DNA of 64,000 nucleotides from Polychytrium aggregatum (GCF_025602895.1 NW_026516279.1:156689-220688); one strand, 5' to 3'. Shown: positions 9,597-21,700, counted from the stretch's first letter. Made by a program: numbers and translations. The notes: generated from the letters alone by a model not told the origin.

Positions 9597-12500
9597 CGAT
9601 ACGAACATCTTCCCCCTCTGACTCGTCACTATCGGACGATAAGCTTCTTCTTCCGGCCACTCTTATCGTCATGAGTCTTTCTGGCCCGGTCTCCATCTCC
9701 CTTTCTGTCTTTATTGATGATGGATGCACCGCTCTTGCCCTCATTGATCCTGCCTTTGCGGATCTCCATAAACTCTCTCTTATCCCTCTTTCTACTCCCT
9801 ACTCCGTTTCCCTTGCTGATGGTTCTTCGGCCGGTTTCATTCGTTTCCAAACCGTTCCTGTGACGTTGACCATTGGTTCCCACACCGAGTCGATTTCTTT
9901 TCTTGTGACTCGACTCTCCACCACTCCCATCACTCTTGGTCTTCCCTGGATGCGCTTGCATAATCCAGTTGTCAATTGGAAGTCCCTCTCCCTTTCGTTC
10001 TCCGATCCCTCTTGCCTTGCTGATGGACACATCCTCGCGGATGTCTCTGCTTCCTCCTTGGACACTTCGTCCCCTTCCGGCTATTCGCCTCCCCCTTCGG
10101 GCACTTCGCCTTTGACTCCTCCCTCCGGTCCTTCCCTTACACCGGTTCCCTCCTTTGGCACTTCGCCTTCCCTTTCTTCCCGCCTTGACTCTGCTTCGCT
10201 TTCTGAAGAGCCAACGGCTTTATCTTCGCCCGACATTGAGCTCGTTAATGCGGCGAGTCTTCTCCGTCTTGCACGGGAAGACAAGCTCGACATTTTCGCT
10301 GCCCAAATGGATATCCGTCCTCCTTCGCCGGAGACGTATCCTACGGTGTCGATAAGGTCCGTGCTCACGACGAAGGTGTATGCCGAGTCTGGCACCCCTG
10401 TTGACTCTCGAGGTGTCCCGCTCAAATACAATGAGTTTGGCGACGTTTTCAGCCTCAAGTCTGACCCTCCTTCTTCCTTGCCTCCTCACCGTCCGTATGA
10501 CTTGTCTATTGAGTTTGTACGGACCGAGGATGGAAAGGAACCTCGTTTGCCAAAGCCGGGGAAAGTCTATCCTTTGTCCCCGGCCGAGGAATCTGCTCTT
10601 TCGGAGTATCTGACCAACGCCCTCGCACGTGGTTGGATCTCCAAATCCTCTTCTCCCGTTGGTGCTCCCTGCTTCTTCGTGAAGAAGCCCAATGGTGGTC
10701 TTCGCCTTTGCGTCGACTACCGGGGCCTCAATGCCATCACGAAGAAGAACCGCTACCCTCTTCCCCTCTTCCAGGATCTTCTGGATAAACTTTCTTCTGC
10801 CCGCGTCTTCTCACACCTTGACCTTCCTGATGCTTACCACTTGGTTCGTGTCAAGAAGGGCGATGAGTGGAAGACTGCTTTTGTTTGCAAATCTGGCTCT
10901 TACGAGTACAATGTTATCCCCTTTGGTCTTTCGAATGCCCCCGCTGCTTTTCAGTTTTTTATGAACGACATCTTCTCGGACCTCCTTGGTGTCTGTGTTG
11001 TCATTTATCTTGACGACATCCTGATCTTCTCAAAAGATCCCCAGGAGCATGAGGAGCATGTTAAGCTTGTTCTCTCTCGCCTTCGTGAACACTCCCTTAA
11101 GGTCAATCCGGCCAAGTGTTCTTTTGACCTTTCTGAAGTTAACTTTCTCGGCATGATCATTTCTGCCGATGGCATCAAAATGGACCCTGCCAAGGTCGAG
11201 GCCGTTTCCCTTTGGCCTGTTCCCTCTTCTGCTCGCGATATCCAAGTCTTTATTGGTTTCGCAAACTTTTACCGCCGCTTCGTCAAGGACTTTTCCGCAC
11301 TTGCTCGTCCTTTGACTTCCCTCACTACCAAATCCTCCACCTTCTCTTGGTCTCCCGAGGCCCAAGAGGCTTTTGATTCTCTTAAACTTTCCTTCACTTC
11401 CGCACCTATTCTTCGATACTTTGATTTCTCTAAACCCGCTGTCATCGAGCCCGATGCTTCTGACTTTGCTTTGGGTGCCGTCCTTTCTCAGTTTGACCCT
11501 GACGGCGCTCTTCACCCCGTTGCTTTTCACTCTCGGCAATTCCGTCCCGCCGAGGTGAATTATGACACTCACGACAAAGAGCTCCTCGCCATTGTCGATT
11601 CCTTTACCGCCTGGCGTCATTACTTGATGGCTGCCGACCCTGATATTCCCACTCTTGTTTTCTCTGATCATCAGAACCTTACCCGGTTCACTGCCGCTTC
11701 TCAACTTTCTCGCCGCCAGTTCCGGTGGGCCCAATTCCTTTCTGACTTTGCTTTTCGCATTTACCACCGCCCTGGTCGTCTCAACACCAAAGCCGATGCT
11801 CTCAGTCGCCGTTCTGACTTTGAGATAAAGCCTGGTGACTCCCTCCACTCCACCAACTTCCTTCAGCTGTTCGAGTCTATTTCTCTCGACAGCATCACTG
11901 TTATCGGCTCGAATCCCGACTTTCTTTCCGAGATTCGAGCTGCCACCCTTTCTTGTTCCCTCCTTTCTGACTTTAACGCCAAACGTCTTGATGGCGATTA
12001 CTCCTTCCGTGACGGTCTCCTTTACTTTAAAGACCTGATCGTTGTCCCTTCCCCCGAGCTCCAGCTCAAAGTGTTTGAGCAACGTCACTGCTCCGCTGCC
12101 GCTGGTCACTTTGGTCTTGCCAAGACCGTTGAGCTCATCTCCCGGGACTTTCACTGGCCCCGGCTTCGTAAGTCTGTGCGTCGCTTCATTGCTAATTGTG
12201 AAGCGTGCCAGCGAGCCAAGCCGTCCCGTCACTCCCCTTATGGTTTACTTCATCCCTCTCCCCGTTCCTTCCGAACGTTGGTGGGACCTGTCGATGGACT
12301 TCATCACGGATCTCCCACCTTCGAACGGCTTTTGACTCCATCTTCGTGGTTAAGGACCGCCTGTCCAAACAAGCACACTTTGTGCCCACCACGAAGACGG
12401 TTACAGGCGAGCAAACCGCCGAACTCTTCCTCTCCCACATCTTCCGCTTGCATGGTTGTCCCCGGTCTATTGTTTCGGACCGAGGAACTCAGTTTACTTC

Positions 12501-13365
12501 GGCCTTCTGGAGGCGCTTCAATGAGCTTCTGAAGACGAAGATTTCCCTTTCTTCTGCCTTCCACCCCGAGACCGACGGTTCGACCGAGGTTCTCAACCAG
12601 GTCATCGAGCAGTATTTGCGTATCCATTGCAATTACCTGCAAGACGACTGGACCCTTCACCTTCCCCTTGCCGAGTTCACTTACAACAACTCGGAAAACA
12701 CCTCCACTGGCATGACTCCCTTCTTTGCAGTCCATGGCCATCACCCCATTTTTGATCCCTCCATCATCCGTGATCCTTCTGTTGTGCCCTCTGCCGAAGA
12801 ACGTGTCGACCGACTTCAGACCGTTCTCGAGGATCTCAAGGCCAACCTCCGGGTTGCCCAAGAGTCCTACACTTTGCAGGCCAACAAATCCCGTCTCCCC
12901 ACTCCCGACATCTCCGTTGGCGACCTCGTTTTTCTTGATCGTCGCCACATCCGCACCCTTCGTCCCTCCAACAAGCTTGATCAGAAAAAGCTTGGCCCCT
13001 TTAAAGTTCTTCGCCGCATCAACCCCGTTGCCTTTGAACTTAAACTCCCTTCCACACTCAAAGTCCACCCCGTCTTTCATGTATCCCTCCTTGAACCCCG
13101 AACGAAGGACATTGTTCCCGAGTTCACCCAACCCGAACCTCCACCCATTCTTGTTGACTCCCAGGAAGAGTTTGAGGTCGAGACTGTTCTCGATTCTCGG
13201 CTCTTCCGTGGTCGCTTACAGTACTTGGTTCAGTGGAAGGGCTATTCCGAGACTGACCGGTCTTGGGAGCCCGCTGCCAATGTTTCCCACGCCACTGATC
13301 TTGTTGCTGACTTCCACCTTCGCTATCCCTCAAAGCCGAAGGCGACGCCCGGAGTTCGTCGCTAA
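9548..13365 (+). pseudogene. A2 pol (protease-RT-RH-INT-chromodomain) with two frameshifts
   Basis: Pol is entered by -1 frameshift at 9548; its first in-frame ATG is only at about 9671. Order: a protease-like region (the expected D-S/T-G triad reads IDDGCTALAL, so it is divergent), a Ser/Pro-rich linker, RT with YLDD (about 11,008), RNase H (DASDF), integrase and chromodomain. Compared with A1 there is an extra T at about 12253 and a four-T instead of three-T run at 12330-12333. Together these scramble about 27 residues and leave the downstream frame off by two, so integrase cannot be made as one piece. Removing both bases gives 3,816 nt, a whole number of codons. Either real damage or consensus errors could explain them. 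Confidence 0.9.
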
Positions 13366-13377
13366 GGAAGGGGATGA

Positions 13378-14168
13378 TGTTAGGGATAGCTTCTGCTTGT
13401 TCTCCACTTTGACTGCACACTTGGCTGTTCTTTTGCCTTTCTGTTTGTTTGTGTGTAGCTTTGCAGTTCCCCTCCAATTTTCCGCCTTTTGCCTGCCATT
13501 TCCGCTCCTTCCGCACTTCCGTTTCCCCGCGCTGCTCCGCTTCCTTTGTCTTCTTCGCACGCGCCGGTTTGTTTGTGCACGCGCCTTGCTGCGATTGGTT
13601 GCAATTCGGCTGCCGGTCATGTGTCCCACCACCGGTGACTCATGACCTGCCTGACCGCCCCGATCTCTTGTTCATCTCGCATGCATTTGCCCCAACCTTA
13701 TACTTGACCAATCCGCTTCTTGGACGTTGAGTCACATTGCTTCGCCTTTGCACGTTTCTCCTGCCAGGTGCTTCGCTTTTGCTTGCGCCTCTCTCGCTTT
13801 GGTTCTCTGCCTGTCTCGGTGGTCCTTCTCGGCCCTCGTTCGTGCATCGCCCCCTTCGCCCTGCTCGATCGCCCACTTTTCCCTCCCTTGGCCGCCCTTC
13901 GCTGCCAAGTCCGGACTTGTCTATAAATAGCCTGACCCCCGCGATGTGTAGTCGAACCTTAGCGTTCAAAATAGGACTAAATAAAGTGCCTTCTACTTTA
14001 TTCTCTGAGTGTTCCTCACGTCTCATTTCGAGACAAGTCTTATCTTGAACGGATCTTTGCTTCCCTCGCTCCCTCTCCGAGTCCACTTCGGACTCTACCC
14101 TTGCTTTCCCTGAGCTCACTTCGAGCTCACTTCTTCTTTTGCCGTTGAGTCCCCTTTGGACTCTAACA
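13378..14168 (+). repeat. A2 3' LTR (791 bp, mosaic)
   Basis: The first part, up to about 13630, matches the A2 5' LTR. The part from about 13790 to the end matches the A1 LTR at every diagnostic position noted (for example ctctctcgc, accttagcg, gagacaag, ggactcta). The TATA box is at 13922 and the 12-mer at 13961. Confidence 0.93.
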
Positions 14169-14280
14169 ACCGATGCCCTCGGGCGAGACCATGAAACCAA
14201 GGAACGAGACCGAGGTTTTGGAGAACTCGCACTTCTCCAGCTTGCAATACAGCTTTGCAGCTCGGAGCTTCGAGAGGACC
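14169..14280. repeat. Right copy of 112-bp duplication flanking A2
   Basis: It repeats 7651-7762 from ACCGATGCCC to GAGAGGACC. It is the start of the promoter-proximal part of B1 pol on the minus strand. Confidence 0.9.
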
Positions 14281-16058
14281 TGCTTGACGTGCTCTACATG
14301 CTGCGACGGATCAGCACTGTAGATCAAGATATCGTCAAGATACGCAATTGCGAACTGGTCCAACTCGGTGCGCAGGACGTCGTTGATGAAGTGCTGGAAC
14401 GTCGCTGGCGCGTTGGTGAGCCCAAAGGGCATCACCAAGTACTCGAAGTGCCCATATCGAGTACGGAAAGCTGTCTTCCACTCGTCCCCGGAGCGGATGC
14501 GCAGCAGATTGTAGGCTCCACGAAGGTCCAGCTTAGTGAACACCTTCGCGCCTCGAAGTCGGTCCAGCAGCTCGCCGATCAGCGGTAAAGGGTAACGGTT
14601 CTTTACCGTGATACCGTTCAGTGCGCGGTAGTCAACGCAAAGACGAAGTGAGCCGTCCTTCTTCTTGACGAAGAGGATTGGTGAGCCTGCTGGGGACGAC
14701 GAAGGACGAACGAATCCCTTGGCAAGATTCTCGTCGAGATAGTCACGCAGAGCGTGAAGTTCGGGCTCGGACAGTGAGTACAGAGGCCCGAACTTTGGCG
14801 ACTTGCCCGGCTCCAAGTCAATGGGGCAGTCATAAGGGCGATGCGGAGGCAAGGAGTCAGCTTCCTGTTTAGAGAAAACAGACAGGAAGTCCTTGTACTC
14901 CGCAGGCACTTCGACAGTCGCAGTGCTCGGCTCGTCAGTGGGCAGGACATGGACCTGAAAGATGGTCAGGGGTTGCGTTCCATGCCTGCATGCATCCAAA
15001 GACTCGCGCATCGAGCGGTAATCAATGCTGCAGACGCGGAGAGGAGCGTCCGAGCTGAGAGGAGGGGCGTGGACAAGGTCAGAATAATGTTCGACGGTTA
15101 CTTTATTCTGAACAATGTCCGAAGAACAAACAACAGGAGGAGGTACATCAAGGAGGGAAAGAGAACTGACAACAGAAGAAGGGGTTTGGGAAGAGCGAAG
15201 GGGTTCGGGAGGAACAAGACAAGAAGGGGAAGACGAAGGTGGGAGCGTAGGAGAGGAGCTTAGATCAATCAAAGGAGTGGAATCATCAAGAAGGGGAGTG
15301 ACATTGGAGGAAGTGGAGCAAGACGAAAGAGAAGTAGTGCATGGAGAGGGGTCGGAATCAACAGAAGGAGGGAGACAAAGAAGACCGCGAGACCAGACAA
15401 TCTTGGGCTCGGCGGTGCGCAACCAAGGAAAGCCAAGGATAAGTGGTTGATGTGGAGACCTGATCACATCGAACCGAAGGCGTTGCGAGACGTCCCCGAG
15501 AATCACCTCGAGTGGAGCAGTCTCGCGGAGGATGGGGCCAGACGACAGCGGCTTACCATCCACGCCTTCCACTGCCAAGGGCGAAGCCTTGGAGCAGGTG
15601 GGGACAGAGTGTCGAGCAACAAAGTCCTCGTCGATAAAGTTGCCAGAGGCACCAGAATCGACAAGTCCTTCGCACGACAGAGAATCACCAGAAGGAAGAC
15701 GAACAGCGACGGGAACAACCAACGAGCAACGACGAACAGACGAAACACAAGACTTTGGTTCGGTACCAGCTTCGGCACCAGGGTTGCGGCTAGCACAGAC
15801 AGTTAACTTTGCCGAGGGTTGGCAGGACAGCTCAGGTATTTGCACCTGTGGATGAGGTGCAGTTCCCAGTGACACCAGAGGTGCCACGGGTACTATGCCA
15901 GAGCTGAGAGTGTCCGCCGGTCCAGAGGCAAGGCGAAGCTGTCCGCACATCACTGCTTCCCCAGTACTTACCAAAGGCACCTTACCAATGTCTTCACTTT
16001 CGGAAGGCGGTGGGCACGGCTCCGGTTCAAGGCCTTCACTTAGAACCGGGCCTGGTCG
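14169..16058 (-). pseudogene. B1 pol, 5' part (protease and RT), cut off by A2
   Basis: Minus strand, entered by -1 frameshift at 16058. It contains the aspartic protease motif DSGASGNF (near 15655), a long Ser/Pro-rich linker and RT up to the thumb with YLDD (near 14325). It then reads through the 112-bp duplicate and stops a few bases into the A2 3' LTR (14163-14165). The product would be a protease-RT protein without RNase H, integrase or chromodomain. The intact equivalent is B2 pol. Confidence 0.92.
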
Positions 16059-16064
16059 TTTCCC
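16018..16064 (-). promoter_or_regulatory. B1 gag-pol -1 frameshift signal
   Basis: The slippery GGGAAAC (plus-strand GTTTCCC, 16058-16064) is followed after 5 nt by the hairpin GGC-CCGGTTC / GAACCGG-(A)-GCC. It has the same sequence as in B2 and B3. Confidence 0.8.
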
Positions 16065-17017
16065 GAACTGAAGTCTTGCACTTCTCCATCTTCGTAAACG
16101 ATGGTGCGGATGATCCTCGGGCCGGGAGGTCCAGGGGGCGGTCCGGTAGCTCTGGTAGATCCAAACTTGACGGGGCAGTTTCGTACCAAGTGGCCCTTCT
16201 TGCCACAGTACAGGCAGAGTCCAAAGCGGCGGCGGCGTTGTTTCTCCTCGGCGGTCAGGGGTCCAGAGACGGCAGAGTCCACTTGCATGGGCTCGGAAAC
16301 AATGTAGGAGGGGTGCGGCGGAGCGAGGACGGGCGCGGGAGCGATGGCGGGAACGGCAGCGGAGGCGGAACCAAAGGCGAACTGGGAAGACCGGTAGCGG
16401 GCAGGCGTGCTTCGGCGCTCTTGACGGCGCTCGCGGATTCGTGCATCGAGCTCGTTACAAAGCTCGATGTACTCCTCCAGATCTCGTGGCAGAGGGCGAA
16501 CTCGCGAAAGTTCGTCTCTGACATCATCCGACAAGCCAAGTCGGAAGAACGAGATCTTTGCACCGTCGTTCCAAGTCGTATCGGCGGCAATACGAAGGAA
16601 CTCGGATGCATAGACTGCGCACGGGCGGTTGCCCTGAGACAGTGTGGTGATCACTGACTCGGCAGTCCTGGCCCGATCAGGGTCGTCAAACACTTTGGAA
16701 AAGCGTTCTAGGAAATCGCCAAAAGAGTTGAGTCGGGGATCACCCATCTCAAGCATCGGAGTCGCCCACTGGAGAGCCGGTCCAGTGAGCAGACTAATGA
16801 CGAATCCGACCTTAATCGGGTCAGCAGGGAACCGGTGGGGCTGCATTCGTATATACAGTTTGCACTGATTTACGAATGCCCGGAACCCTTGCCGGTTACC
16901 GTCGTAACGGTCCGGCATCTGCACGCTGTACCCAGCGGCAGGAGCATCGCGAGCTGTCCGGAGCTCGGCGAGCTCGGCCTCCAAGGCACGGAGGCGGTCC
17001 ACGAGGGCAGGATCCAT
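16040..17017 (-). CDS. B1 Gag
   Basis: 325 residues starting at MDPALVDRL; the longer open frame upstream has no ATG and runs through the poly-T-encoded Phe stretch of the leader. It has an N-terminal short coiled coil ([15 protein letters not shown]), a retrotransposon capsid domain ([26 protein letters not shown], ending with the arginine-rich [10 protein letters not shown]) and a classical CCHC knuckle ([14 protein letters not shown], about residues 268-281). It precedes pol in the -1 frame. By sequence it matches the B2 and B3 Gag. Confidence 0.93.
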   Translation of the reverse strand: MDPALVDRLRALEAELAELRTARDAPAAGYSVQMPDRYDGNRQGFRAFVNQCKLYIRMQPHRFPADPIKVGFVISLLTGPALQWATPMLEMGDPRLNSFGDFLERFSKVFDDPDRARTAESVITTLSQGNRPCAVYASEFLRIAADTTWNDGAKISFFRLGLSDDVRDELSRVRPLPRDLEEYIELCNELDARIRERRQERRSTPARYRSSQFAFGSASAAVPAIAPAPVLAPPHPSYIVSEPMQVDSAVSGPLTAEEKQRRRRFGLCLYCGKKGHLVRNCPVKFGSTRATGPPPGPPGPRIIRTIVYEDGEVQDFSSGNDQARF

Positions 17018-17194
17018 GGCGGGACTGGGACTGGGACTGGGAAAAAAAAAAAAAGCGAGGAGGTTCAAGAACAGGAGAGCGAAGAGGGCTCAGACACAAG
17101 TGTGCTTGAGGTTCGGACAGGACTAGGAAAGGGGCGGGGCTAGGAGCGGAAGATACCAAGCAGGTGGTATCAGTAGAAGAGAGTTCGAACAAAG
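17018..17194 (-). promoter_or_regulatory. B1 leader with self-primer site
   Basis: Directly beside the 5' LTR, the minus strand carries TTTGTTCGAACT one base from the LTR edge, complementary to AGTTCGAACAAA inside the B LTR. A homopolymeric A/T run (about 17041-17053) lies shortly upstream of the gag start; its length differs between B copies. Confidence 0.7.
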
Positions 17195-17617
17195 TGTAAG
17201 GAGTGAACAAGCGCAAGGACGAAGACCAAGTGCTTGGTATGAGCTTTATTAGCTTTTAGCCCCGAACACCAAAGAACAAGTTTTGTTCGAACTGGTGTTC
17301 AACATAGGCTCAGACATGCAGGGCTATTTATAGACCGGGAGAAGGTCGAGGGGCAAAAGTGGGCGAGGAGGGTGGAGCATCACAGAGAAGCGAGAAGGGG
17401 GTGCGAGAGTGGCTGGTGTGCAAGCGAGAGAGGCTTGGCACAGCCCGGGGACATGTGCCGAGCGGTGGGGGAGGCAGGAAACCAGTAGACGCGGGTGGCA
17501 ACGGCGCGTGCTCATGCATGGGGGCAAACAAACACGTGGGGACTCATGATTGGTGCGGAGGGCGAGTGAAGCATGCGGGACAATCTCATTGGTCCGTTGT
17601 GATGCTGGGTCATCACA
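17195..17617 (-). repeat. B1 5' LTR (423 bp), shared junction with B2
   Basis: Minus-orientation LTR with three small differences from the 419-bp LTRs: +3 bases near 17565, one extra G near 17609 and one substitution near 17370. Its outer (U3) edge directly touches B2 internal sequence at 17618. It is therefore the only LTR between the two head-to-head elements. Confidence 0.92.
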
Positions 17618-17781
17618 CTTCTACTGATACCACCTGCTTGGTATCTTCCGCTCCTAGCCCCGCCCCTTTCCTAGTCCTGTCCGAACCTCAAGCACAACTT
17701 GTGTCTGAGCCCTCTTCGCTCTCCTGTTCTTGAACCTCCTCGCTTTTTTTTTTTTTTCCCAGTCCCAGTCCCAGTCCCGCC

Positions 17782-18759
17782 ATGGATCCTGCCCTCGTGG
17801 ACCGCCTCCGTGCCTTGGAGGCCGAGCTCGCCGAGCTCCGGACAGCTCGCGATGCTCCTGCCGCTGGGTACAGCGTGCAGATGCCGGACCGTTACGACGG
17901 TAACCGGCAAGGGTTCCGGGCATTCGTAAATCAGTGCAAACTGTATATACGAATGCAGCCCCACCGGTTCCCTGCTGACCCGATTAAGGTCGGATTCGTC
18001 ATTAGTCTGCTCACTGGACCGGCTCTCCAGTGGGCGACTCCGATGCTTGAGATGGGTGATCCCCGACTCAACTCTTTTGGCGATTTCCTAGAACGCTTTT
18101 CCAAAGTGTTTGACGACCCTGATCGGGCCAGGACTGCCGAGTCAGTGATCACCACACTGTCTCAGGGCAACCGCCCGTGCGCAGTCTATGCATCCGAGTT
18201 CCTTCGTATTGCCGCCGATACGACTTGGAACGACGGTGCAAAGATCTCGTTCTTCCGACTTGGCTTGTCGGATGATGTCAGAGACGAACTTTCGCGAGTT
18301 CGCCCTCTGCCACGAGATCTGGAGGAGTACATCGAGCTTTGTAACGAGCTCGATGCACGAATCCGCGAGCGCCGTCAAGAGCGCCGAAGCACGCCTGCCC
18401 GCTACCGGTCTTCCCAGTTCGCCTTTGGTTCCGCCTCCGCTGCCGTTCCCGCCATCGCTCCCGCGCCCGTCCTCGCTCCGCCGCACCCCTCCTACATTGT
18501 TTCCGAGCCCATGCAAGTGGACTCTGCCGTCTCTGGACCCCTGACCGCCGAGGAGAAACAACGCCGCCGCCGCTTTGGACTCTGCCTGTACTGTGGCAAG
18601 AAGGGCCACTTGGTACGAAACTGCCCCGTCAAGTTTGGATCTACCAGAGCTACCGGACCGCCCCCTGGACCTCCCGGCCCGAGGATCATCCGCACCATCG
18701 TTTACGAAGATGGAGAAGTGCAAGACTTCAGTTCGGGAAACGACCAGGCCCGGTTCTAA
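17782..18759 (+). CDS. B2 Gag
   Basis: 325 residues with the same features as B1 Gag: N-terminal coiled coil, capsid domain and a C-terminal CCHC knuckle. The start is the first ATG (CCATGG context). The stop (18757-18759) is the first codon of the frameshift-hairpin loop. The leader upstream (17618-17781) contains a poly-T run and the truncated junction with the B1 LTR, so transcription would have to come from outside. Confidence 0.94.
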   Translation: MDPALVDRLRALEAELAELRTARDAPAAGYSVQMPDRYDGNRQGFRAFVNQCKLYIRMQPHRFPADPIKVGFVISLLTGPALQWATPMLEMGDPRLNSFGDFLERFSKVFDDPDRARTAESVITTLSQGNRPCAVYASEFLRIAADTTWNDGAKISFFRLGLSDDVRDELSRVRPLPRDLEEYIELCNELDARIRERRQERRSTPARYRSSQFAFGSASAAVPAIAPAPVLAPPHPSYIVSEPMQVDSAVSGPLTAEEKQRRRRFGLCLYCGKKGHLVRNCPVKFGSTRATGPPPGPPGPRIIRTIVYEDGEVQDFSSGNDQARF

Positions 18760-18781
18760 GTGAAGGCCTTGAACCGGAGCC
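18735..18781 (+). promoter_or_regulatory. B2 gag-pol -1 frameshift signal
   Basis: The slippery heptamer GGGAAAC (18735-18741) sits in the gag frame as G GGA AAC. Spacer GACCA (5 nt). The hairpin is GGC-CCGGTTC (18747-18756), a 14-nt loop starting with the gag stop TAA, GAACCGG (18771-18777), bulged A, GCC (18779-18781). A loop segment AAGGC could also pair with GCCTT at 18791-18795, giving a possible pseudoknot. The pol frame is entered at 18741. Confidence 0.82.
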
Positions 18782-21700
18782 GTGCCCACCGCCTTCCGAA
18801 AGTGAAGACATTGGTAAGGTGCCTTTGGTAAGTACTGGGGAAGCAGTGATGTGCGGACAGCTTCGCCTTGCCTCTGGACCGGCGGACACTCTCAGCTCTG
18901 GCATAGTACCCGTGGCACCTCTGGTGTCACTGGGAACTGCACCTCATCCACAGGTGCAAATACCTGAGCTGTCCTGCCAACCCTCGGCAAAGTTAACTGT
19001 CTGTGCTAGCCGCAACCCTGGTGCCGAAGCTGGTACCGAACCAAAGTCTTGTGTTTCGTCTGTTCGTCGTTGCTCGTTGGTTGTTCCCGTCGCTGTTCGT
19101 CTTCCTTCTGGTGATTCTCTGTCGTGCGAAGGACTTGTCGATTCTGGTGCCTCTGGCAACTTTATCGACGAGGACTTTGTTGCTCGACACTCTGTCCCCA
19201 CCTGCTCCAAGGCTTCGCCCTTGGCAGTGGAAGGCGTGGATGGTAAGCCGCTGTCGTCTGGCCCCATCCTCCGCGAGACTGCTCCACTCGAGGTGATTCT
19301 CGGGGACGTCTCGCAACGCCTTCGGTTCGATGTGATCAGGTCTCCACATCAACCACTTATCCTTGGCTTTCCTTGGTTGCGCACCGCCGAGCCCAAGATT
19401 GTCTGGTCTCGCGGTCTTCTTTGTCTCCCTCCTTCTGTTGATTCCGACCCCTCTCCATGCACTACTTCTCTTTCGTCTTGCTCCACTTCCTCCAATGTCA
19501 CTCCCCTTCTTGATGATTCCACTCCTTTGATTGATCTAAGCTCCTCTCCTACGCTCCCACCTTCGTCTTCCCCTTCTTGTCTTGTTCCTCCCGAACCCCT
19601 TCGCTCTTCCCAAACCCCTTCTTCTGTTGTCAGTTCTCTTTCCCTCCTTGATGTACCTCCTCCTGTTGTTTGTTCTTCGGACATTGTTCAGAATAAAGTA
19701 ACCGTCGAACATTATTCTGACCTTGTCCACGCCCCTCCTCTCAGCTCGGACGCTCCTCTCCGCGTCTGCAGCATTGATTACCGCTCGATGCGCGAGTCTT
19801 TGGATGCATGCAGGCATGGAACGCAACCCCTGACCATCTTTCAGGTCCATGTCCTGCCCACTGACGAGCCGAGCACTGCGACTGTCGAAGTGCCTGCGGA
19901 GTACAAGGACTTCCTGTCTGTTTTCTCTAAACAGGAAGCTGACTCCTTGCCTCCGCATCGCCCTTATGACTGCCCCATTGACTTGGAGCCGGGCAAGTCG
20001 CCAAAGTTCGGGCCTCTGTACTCACTGTCCGAGCCCGAACTTCACGCTCTGCGTGACTATCTCGACGAGAATCTTGCCAAGGGATTCGTTCGTCCTTCGT
20101 CGTCCCCAGCAGGCTCACCAATCCTCTTCGTCAAGAAGAAGGACGGCTCACTTCGTCTTTGCGTTGACTACCGCGCACTGAACGGTATCACGGTAAAGAA
20201 CCGTTACCCTTTACCGCTGATCGGCGAGCTGCTGGACCGACTTCGAGGCGCGAAGGTGTTCACTAAGCTGGACCTTCGTGGAGCCTACAATCTGCTGCGC
20301 ATCCGCTCCGGGGACGAGTGGAAGACAGCTTTCCGTACTCGATATGGGCACTTCGAGTACTTGGTGATGCCCTTTGGGCTCACCAACGCGCCAGCGACGT
20401 TCCAGCACTTCATCAACGACGTCCTGCGCACCGAGTTGGACCAGTTCGCAATTGCGTATCTTGACGATATCTTGATCTACAGTGCTGATCCGTCGCAGCA
20501 TGTAGAGCACGTCAAGCAGGTCCTCTCGAAGCTCCGAGCTGCAAAGCTGTATTGCAAGCTGGAGAAGTGCGAGTTCTCCAAAACCTCGGTCTCGTTCCTT
20601 GGTTTCATGGTCTCGCCCGAGGGCATCGGTATGGAGCGATCCAAGCTCTCTGCGATCTTGGATTGGCCCATACCGCGCAACATCTCGGATCTTCGATCCT
20701 TTGTCGGGTTTGCGAACTTCTATCGACGCTTCATCGATGGATACGCAAAGATCGCGGGGCCCATGACTCGGCTCTTCCGGAAGACGCATGGCTTCCAGTG
20801 GTCCCGCGAAGCCGATAAAGCATTCAGATCCTTGAAGGATGCCTTCGTTTCGGAGCCCGTTCTGGTGCATCCGGACCCATCCAAGCCGTTCGTCGTAGAG
20901 TCAGATGCGTCGGACTTTGCGCTTGGATGCGTGCTCTCCCAGCGGGGTGCTGATGATCGCCTTCATCCTTGCTCGTTCCATTCGCGGACACTCTCGAATG
21001 CTGAACGTAACTACAGCATATACGAGAAAGAGCTGTTGGCGATCAAGGAGGCTTTCGAGGCGTGGCGACACTACCTCGAAGGCGCCCAGCATCCCGTTGC
21101 CGTTCTGACCGATCACAAGAACTTGGAGTACCTGGCAACGGCTCGCATCCTAAACCAGCGTCATGCACGGTGGTCCCAGTTCTTGTCTCGGTTCGACATC
21201 CGCATCCAGTACCGTCCTGGTGCGAGGAACGGCAAGGCCGATGCCCTGTCTCGTCGCTCGGACTACATCCCTTCGTCGGCCTCCGTGTCGAGGGATCCGC
21301 CTCTGCTTCTCGATCCTGCCGCGGTGATACGCGTGCTCCGAAGCAGAGACGCCCGCTCTTCGGTTGCAAGTCGCAGTGACCCTGTGGATTTGCTGCAGCT
21401 CATAGCCGAAGAGCAGGCTCGGGATCCCGGTCTAGACAAATACCGTCGTGACCCGAAGTTCGTCTGGAATGGCCAGTACCTCACCTTCCAGAACAGGATT
21501 GTGGTCCCAGAGTCGTGCCGAGTTCCGGCGCTCAAGTCGTGCCATGACCCAGTCGCTGTGGGTCATCCAGGCATCCGACGGACTCTGGCTCTGGTATCGC
21601 GACAGTTTTGGTGGCAAACCTATCGGAAAGATGTCAAAGAGTACGTCTCGACGTGCGACACCTGTGCACGCTCGAAAGCTCCGCGACACAAGCCGTTTGG

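Larger units (their letters stand above)
7763..14168 (+). mobile_element. Ty3/gypsy family A, copy A2 (full length) inside B1 pol
   Basis: A complete element of 6,406 bp with two 791-bp LTRs (7763-8553, 13378-14168), a primer-binding site, gag, and pol with the order protease-RT-RNase H-integrase-chromodomain. Pol carries two 1-bp insertions relative to A1. The LTRs differ at several positions, and the 3' LTR is a mosaic. It is flanked by a 112-bp duplication of target sequence. Confidence 0.96.
5021..17617 (-). mobile_element. Ty3/gypsy family B, copy B1 (minus strand), interrupted by A2
   Basis: A complete element lies on the minus strand: 3' LTR 5021-5439, pol, gag, leader and 5' LTR 17195-17617. 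Element A2 (7763-14168) lies in its reverse transcriptase. Apart from the 112-bp duplication around A2, the pol frame would be continuous: 14169-16058 joined to 5440-7650 is 4,101 nt, exactly the length in B2. No 5-bp target duplication is seen: the left flank is CCCGC and the right side is directly B2 internal sequence. With B2 it forms a long inverted repeat. Confidence 0.93.

Noticed and set aside
7763-14168. A2 as an independent gene cluster or a giant-virus-like insertion
   Set aside because: It has two matching LTRs and standard gag-pol order; it is an ordinary chromodomain gypsy element with unusual flanks.
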